A DNA stretch of 37,852 bases from an uncultured Gammaproteobacteria bacterium (lineage in GTDB: Bacteria; Pseudomonadota; Gammaproteobacteria; GCA-001735895), in assembly GCA_947259305.1 (NCBI GenBank), contig CAMYML010000010.1:1-37852 (forward strand). The letters run 5' to 3'. Positions 34,119 through 37,852 of this stretch are shown here, piece by piece. A program made the translations under genes and the position numbers. Under the pieces are notes generated by a model, which worked only from the letters and a program-made list of their open reading frames with translations, ran no database searches and was not told the origin of the DNA. Every line of letters starts with the position of its first letter. Within the stretch, counting starts at the first letter, position 1.

Positions 34119-34664
34119 CTAATGCTTCTTGCGGCGTGACTTTTTTGCCCTGTGTTTTGATGCTGGATGCGTTTCGGAGGTGCCGAACTTCGCCAGCCTG
34201 ATTTTCTTTTTACGGCGTCGCTCGAGATAAATTAGAATCATCATGAACAACAACAAACCGCCAACCGCATAGCTCCACGATGGAATACGAAAGCGCCCCA
34301 GGTTCCCTTCAATAAATTTACCGCCGACAAAATTTGCTTCGTGTATTCGTTCCGAGGTATCGTCTTTCACGTCGAATGTGACTCGCAGCTCGGCCTGGTG
34401 CGATCCTGCCTGTAGTTTGAGGGTGCGGTGATAATCTGAATTGTGCAGGTGTAAATGCATGGAGTAGTACCCGTCGGCGTCAGTCTTGCCGGTGCCGAGT
34501 AATTTGCCGTCAGCGAACGCTTGAACTGTTAAATTGTCGATGCCCTGCTGATTAGCATCGAGCACATAACCCCGGATGTTATAGCGATGATCAGCTTCAT
34601 GATCGGCCCAGACATTGTTGAAGAATAAGCTGCCTGCGATTAGGCAATAAATAATTGTTCTCAT
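34119..34664 (-). CDS. Secreted regulatory-domain protein with C-terminal membrane anchor
   Basis: A protein of about 181 residues from ATG 34664. A signal peptide (MRTIIYCLIAGSLFFNNVWA) precedes a beta-rich domain (about 25-95) of the carboxypeptidase-regulatory-like type (YNIRGYVLDANQQGIDNLTV, GKTDADGYYSMHLHLH). A single membrane helix follows (about 132-152, YAVGGLLLFMMILIYL) and a strongly basic cytoplasmic tail rich in Lys and Arg (ERRRKKKIR ... KKSRRKKH). Longer starts at 34751 or 34688 would put extra residues before the signal. A lipid- or protein-binding sensor of the periplasm is possible; no function is known. Confidence 0.65.
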   Translation of the reverse strand: MRTIIYCLIAGSLFFNNVWADHEADHRYNIRGYVLDANQQGIDNLTVQAFADGKLLGTGKTDADGYYSMHLHLHNSDYHRTLKLQAGSHQAELRVTFDVKDDTSERIHEANFVGGKFIEGNLGRFRIPSWSYAVGGLLLFMMILIYLERRRKKKIRLAKFGTSETHPASKHRAKKSRRKKH

Positions 34665-35066
34665 CAGGTTCTGATTCCAGGGAGACATAAGAGGTAGCGA
34701 AATTATACAAGACGGTGCCAACGGAGATGCAATATATTTAATAATTGCCAATTTCCGTTCCTGTAAGTTGCCTGCCCCTGAAAAATCTAAAACGGAGAAT
34801 CGAAGGGGGTCTGTGTCGATCGGTTAAGCTGGCAGTTGAAGATTGACGTTGGTAAGGCGTTTGTCAGTGGCTACTTTGGGGATTACAGATCCACCTGATC
34901 ATTTATTTCAACAGTCGAGTTCGGTTCAGCTTGCTTTCGATTATTTATCTGCAGGATCGTTAAGTTAACTGCCCGCGTGATTCGGAATGTGGCCGCAATC
35001 GATTACTGGAATATCGAGCTGGTTTGACGTAAAACGACTTTAGTAAATCACAGTAGAGGATACTTC
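34665..35066. other. Intergenic region before ridA
   Basis: About 400 bases between divergent genes. AT-rich stretches occur around 34720-34790 and 34890-34990. They presumably contain promoters for both flanking genes; I found no motif that I would name. Confidence 0.4.
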
Positions 35067-35462
35067 ATGCCGCGAAAAATATTGACCCCCGAACAGCTAG
35101 ATTTTCAACCACGTCCAAGCTATCCGTATTCGCCCGGGACCAGGGGCGGCGACATGGTTTATACCGCGGGTCAGGTTGCCTGGGGTAGCGATGGCAATAT
35201 CGTCGGCATTGGCGATATTGAAGCCCAGACCCGACAAACGCTGAGTAATGTCGAGGCGGTGCTTAATGCAGGCGGCGCGGGCTGGGACGATGTCCTCAAA
35301 TGCAATGTCTATCTCAAGGATATGCAAGACTTCCAGAAAATGAACGATGTATTCAGAGAAATTTTTCCCGAAAATCCGCCTGCCCGCACAACCGTGCAAA
35401 CACCCATGGCCGAGAAATCCATGCTGGTCGAAATCGAGGCGGTAGCCTACATAGGAGACTGA
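35067..35462 (+). CDS. RidA family reactive-intermediate deaminase
   Basis: A 131-residue Rid/YjgF/YER057c/UK114-family protein. The GGDMVYTAGQVAWG start, the ALTNVEAVL-like NVEAVLNAGGAGWDDVLKCNVYL and the C-terminal PARTTVQTPMAEKSMLVEIEAVA hold the conserved residues. The catalytic Arg (in PARTTV, about residue 110) is kept, as in true RidA enzymes that hydrolyse reactive enamine/imine intermediates from PLP enzymes. The subfamily (RidA versus Rid1-Rid7) cannot be set from here. Shine-Dalgarno GAGGA precedes the ATG. The homocysteine-methyltransferase-like gene follows after 97 bases. Confidence 0.9.
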   Translation: MPRKILTPEQLDFQPRPSYPYSPGTRGGDMVYTAGQVAWGSDGNIVGIGDIEAQTRQTLSNVEAVLNAGGAGWDDVLKCNVYLKDMQDFQKMNDVFREIFPENPPARTTVQTPMAEKSMLVEIEAVAYIGD

Positions 35463-35559
35463 CGGGGGCTCCACTTTGTATATTATTGATACGCACTTCA
35501 TCGATTCCTTGATTAATTCGGTAAACTGAATCGCGAATCCAGTCACGGGCCCATAGAAA

Positions 35560-36357
35560 ATGACAGCAAACAATCCGGTCGATTTTATCGAGTGCGTTCG
35601 CCGGGGTGAATTCGTGCTGATGGACGGCGCCATGGGTACCGAGCTGGAGCGTCGCGGTGTACCCATCGAGGGCTCGGGCTGGAGTGCGCTCGCGCTGCGC
35701 GACCATGCCGAGGTTATTCGAGAAATCCACGAAGATTATATTAAGGCAGGCGCAAGGCTTCATATTATCAACAGTTTTGCACTGGCAAGGCATGTGCTCG
35801 AGCCCCTGGGCCTGGGGCACGAGTTCGAGAATCTGAATCGACGGGCCATGGCCTTGTTCAATGACGCGGTAACGCGACTGGGCGTAAAGCGCAATGCTTT
35901 ATGGGCCGCGGGTTCATTGTCTACCTTTGCCGCGGGAATCGGGTTGCCGCTTATCCTGGGGGTTACCTGCGACTGGGGGCAAGGCGAAGGATTTAGCGTA
36001 ACCACGGCGCGGGGAATGGGTGGTCCTGTCTCTCCGCTCGAGGAGATGTTGCCGCAAGTTATTGCTGCTGCCGAATCGCATGATGTCATTCTGTCGATCA
36101 TGCACAGCGAGGCCGATGTAACCGACGCGGCTTTGGAAATCCTGCATCGATACTGGGATGGGCCCGTTGCAGTCTATCCAAATTCCGGGCGCTTCGTCGA
36201 TTTGCGCATGCAGTTTGATACCGTTTGCGACGTCGCGGAATTTCAGCAATCGGCGCAACGCTGGATTGACGCGGGAATCCAGATTATCGGCGGTTGTTGC
36301 GGCATAGGCCCCGCACATATTCAGGGGCTGGCGCGCGCGCCGCAGGCGCAGATTTAA
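35560..36357 (+). CDS. Homocysteine S-methyltransferase-like protein, shortened barrel
   Basis: A 265-residue homologue of the pfam homocysteine S-methyltransferase domain. FVLMDGAMGTELERRG (18-33) starts the barrel and GGCCG (244-248, Cys246 and Cys247) is the C-terminal zinc site. The first zinc Cys expected near residue 180 is absent; the region reads ILSIMHSEADVT. The protein is about 45-50 residues shorter than usual (about 310). The gap appears to lie between GSLSTF and AAGIGLP (about residues 118-130), where the family normally has another helix-strand unit. This is either a natural divergent form or an in-frame deletion, so methyltransferase activity is doubtful. It may be co-transcribed with ridA. 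Confidence 0.72.
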   Translation: MTANNPVDFIECVRRGEFVLMDGAMGTELERRGVPIEGSGWSALALRDHAEVIREIHEDYIKAGARLHIINSFALARHVLEPLGLGHEFENLNRRAMALFNDAVTRLGVKRNALWAAGSLSTFAAGIGLPLILGVTCDWGQGEGFSVTTARGMGGPVSPLEEMLPQVIAAAESHDVILSIMHSEADVTDAALEILHRYWDGPVAVYPNSGRFVDLRMQFDTVCDVAEFQQSAQRWIDAGIQIIGGCCGIGPAHIQGLARAPQAQI

Positions 36358-36435
36358 AAGCGATCCCGGTTCAGGACTGACGTCTCGGGCGAGGTCGGCT
36401 CTTAAATCGCCCGCAGCAGTAGAGGATGTCGGGCT

Positions 36436-36654
36436 TTAACCGCGGAAATGCGCGAACAACAATAGCAAGCCGGCGACAATGGGTAATATCGTATAACCGA
36501 ACAGGTGGATGGAATGCCCCATTTTTTCACCATTACGCTCGATCATCGTTTGCAGTTTTGCAATATTTTCGGGCGCGACCTTTCTCTGGTAAAAACTATA
36601 CAGGCCATAAACGATCGCCAGCACACCGATAATTAAATTGATACTGATATCCAT
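36436..36654 (-). CDS. Small two-helix membrane protein
   Basis: A 72-residue protein with helices at about 5-22 and 50-69 and a polar loop between them (QRKVAPENIAKLQTMIERNG). It looks real because its hydrophobic pattern is regular, it has a charged linker, and the start MDISINLIIGVLAIVYGLY resembles other small gammaproteobacterial membrane proteins. Function unknown. It converges with the homocysteine-methyltransferase-like gene. Confidence 0.6.
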   Translation of the reverse strand: MDISINLIIGVLAIVYGLYSFYQRKVAPENIAKLQTMIERNGEKMGHSIHLFGYTILPIVAGLLLLFAHFRG

Positions 36655-37204
36655 AGTCCGGTCATATTAACCCAGCTTATTGGCGAACCATACCTTTGAA
36701 TTGGGCATGCCTGCCGGGCGCGGGCGGGTAGCTCCTCCGGATCCGGCACCCGCCGCCAGAAACTTCCAAAAATGGATATCGGAAATGGCGGTTATCGGCA
36801 ACCGGCAATCAGGGGGGAACGGGCAATCCGAGGGGCGCAAAATACCGTGATTTTCTAGCTGGACAGCCATTCATGGCCGTTCCCGGAATCCCGTCATATG
36901 CCGTCAGGCGCCTGTCCCGGGGCAGGGCCAGAAAGCCCGTGCAGGCGCCGAATGAGAACAATTTATCAACGGCCCAAAATTTCTGCAAAAACGGCTTGAA
37001 AGCAGCTATCTTTTGTCGATAATGCTGCTCCGAGAGAAGCTATGCGCTATGGGTGTTCAAACCGAGCCTGGCGTCGATGGCGAACCAGTTGAAGGTCGTA
37101 ACGGCAAGGAGTTGTAGTAAAGGGTATCGAAGGCCTGTGTCACGAGATCAAGGTAATCCGGACGAGGTACTTGGACGTATCGGTGTAAGAAACTTTATTT
37201 TTGG
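36655..37204. other. 550-base intergenic region
   Basis: Between a minus-strand and a plus-strand gene. A repeated CAGGCGCC (36905-36912 and 36942-36949) flanks a GC-rich stretch, and an open minus-strand frame (36667-36870) has no domain or start support. Otherwise I see nothing to annotate. Confidence 0.4.
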
Positions 37205-37600
37205 ATGAACAGAATGTTGCGCAAAATCGAGGGTACAGTTCGAAGCTACAGGGCGATCGACGTGCGTAACGTTCAATTCGAAATTCAGGGCGCCAACAAC
37301 GTTATCGACCTCAACGTCGAGCAGCCCTGGATCCTGAAAAACGGCGATTATGTCGTCGTTGCCGGGGAAGACAGTTATTCTGGTAAATTCAACGGCTACG
37401 CCTACCGCAACGAGACCAAGGAAACCTTCGGCAAGAGCGACCCGGGTTTGCTCGATGGCTACCGCGATATTCTAATGGGCCTGATTTTCTCCTGGGCCAT
37501 CTTCCCCGTGTTCATTCACATTCCTGCGGGCCTGCGCCGGCTGGCATTCGGACGCAAGATCGATCGAGCCGCCTCGATGCTCTGGCCCACGAGTGGGTGA
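37205..37600 (+). CDS. Unknown protein with single C-terminal membrane helix
   Basis: A 131-residue protein that I do not recognise. The N-terminal half (about 1-80) is beta-rich (GTVRSYRAIDVRNVQFEIQG, GDYVVVAGED) and could be an OB- or SH3-like fold. A hydrophobic helix follows (about 88-108, ILMGLIFSWAIFPVFIHI), then a short tail ending LWPTSG. It might be membrane-attached. The start ATG 37205 has no good ribosome-binding site, and ATG 37214 is a second option. Confidence 0.5.
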   Translation: MNRMLRKIEGTVRSYRAIDVRNVQFEIQGANNVIDLNVEQPWILKNGDYVVVAGEDSYSGKFNGYAYRNETKETFGKSDPGLLDGYRDILMGLIFSWAIFPVFIHIPAGLRRLAFGRKIDRAASMLWPTSG

Positions 37601-37617
37601 CTCTTACCTCTAGTTAT

Positions 37618-37639
37618 CAGGGCCTGGCGCAAGGCCCTG
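37618..37639 (+). terminator. Short hairpin after the orphan gene
   Basis: CAGGGCCT (37618-37625) pairs with AGGCCCTG (37632-37639), loop of 6. No T-tract follows, so termination is uncertain. Confidence 0.4.
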
Positions 37640-37767
37640 GAACATGGGCAAGCCGACAGGTCGGACATCGGCGCTCAAACCCGGTGAAATCCGAGGCCTG
37701 CCCCGTTATTCACATTTAGCAGGGAATTAATGCCGCTGGCTGCTGTCTCAGGAAGCATCGATATTAT

Positions 37768-37774
37768 GGAGGTG
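37768..37774 (+). promoter_or_regulatory. Strong ribosome-binding site for the edge gene
   Basis: GGAGGTG lies five bases before ATG 37780 and fixes the start of the gene cut by the window end. Confidence 0.7.
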
Positions 37775-37779
37775 TCCTC

Positions 37780-37852
37780 ATGGACCGACGATTATTTATT
37801 GCCGCCGCGATCACTTCTGCGGCAGCTTTCAGCGCAACCAGGGGCGCCATTG
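37780..37852 (+). CDS. Exported protein, 5' end only (cut by window end)
   Basis: The first 24 codons read MDRRLFIAAAITSAAAFSAT and continue to the window edge. The Asp-Arg-Arg-Leu-Phe start followed by an Ala-rich hydrophobic stretch looks like a Tat- or Sec-type export signal; RRLF fits the twin-arginine pattern. Nothing further can be said about function. Confidence 0.65.
   Translation, partial: MDRRLFIAAAITSAAAFSATRGAI

Noticed and set aside
36667-36870. Minus-strand ORF of 67 residues
   Set aside because: Low-complexity Pro/Gly-rich translation, no ribosome-binding site and no recognisable domain.
37022-37117. Short plus-strand ORF of 31 residues
   Set aside because: No ribosome-binding site, no family resemblance; most likely chance.
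1-37852. A CRISPR array, prophage, toxin-antitoxin pair or defence island
   Set aside because: No regularly spaced repeats, integrase, phage structural gene or typical toxin-antitoxin pair was seen.

Overview
The window reads as chromosomal DNA of a Gram-negative proteobacterium, most likely a gammaproteobacterium. The evidence is moderately high GC, several lipobox lipoproteins, a MscK-type channel, HrpB, an Slp-like outer-membrane lipoprotein, a DUF423 protein and TRAP transport. There is no rRNA, convincing tRNA, CRISPR array, phage module or transposase. Most genes are single or in pairs and change strand often.

Layout. Bases 1-143 are a near-perfect palindrome. 0.2-8.6 kb: S1C-like protease with DUF4124, DUF1614 membrane protein (-), YtoQ (-), giant MscK-like channel, diguanylate cyclase (-), SGNH hydrolase (-), Slp lipoprotein. 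8.9-12.0 kb: thiol phosphatase/arsenate-reductase-like protein, GNAT (-), cytochrome c'-like lipoprotein (-), Rieske oxygenase. 12.2-16.5 kb: secreted VWA protein closed by a strong terminator, then a TAXI-TRAP transporter (binding protein plus fused permease) preceded by a textbook FNR/ANR box. 16.5-20.7 kb, minus strand: three-helix membrane protein with a cyclic-nucleotide-binding domain (Popeye-like layout), amidase, and a kinase-pseudokinase tandem protein. 20.8-24.2 kb: glycine-zipper lipoprotein, PHB-depolymerase-like esterase, secreted lectin-like protein, host-attachment-family protein, then a small MITE-like element. 24.4-32.3 kb: DUF423 and a ThDP enzyme resembling AruI (-), a divergent MscS-like protein, a P1/DmpA self-processing peptidase, HrpB (-). 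32.6-37.9 kb: single FHA protein, a short two-helix CxxC protein, a secreted regulatory-domain protein (-), RidA plus a homocysteine-methyltransferase-like protein, two small orphan membrane proteins, and the start of an exported protein cut by the window end.

How the genes may work together. The clearest unit is the TAXI-TRAP pair, predicted to be switched on at low oxygen. Amino-acid and quaternary-amine catabolism is suggested by the Rieske protein (Glu bridge as in the CntA/GbcA-type group), the AruI-like decarboxylase, the amidase, the P1 aminopeptidase and RidA, but these are not one operon. Signalling is dense (GGDEF, cyclic-nucleotide-binding domain, Ser/Thr kinase, FHA, CxxC module). 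Two mechanosensitive-channel-type proteins and several envelope lipoproteins point to envelope-stress functions. I found no single gene cluster that is clearly a new defence or biosynthetic system. The best leads are the unusual architectures, the two small inverted-repeat elements and the FNR-controlled transporter.
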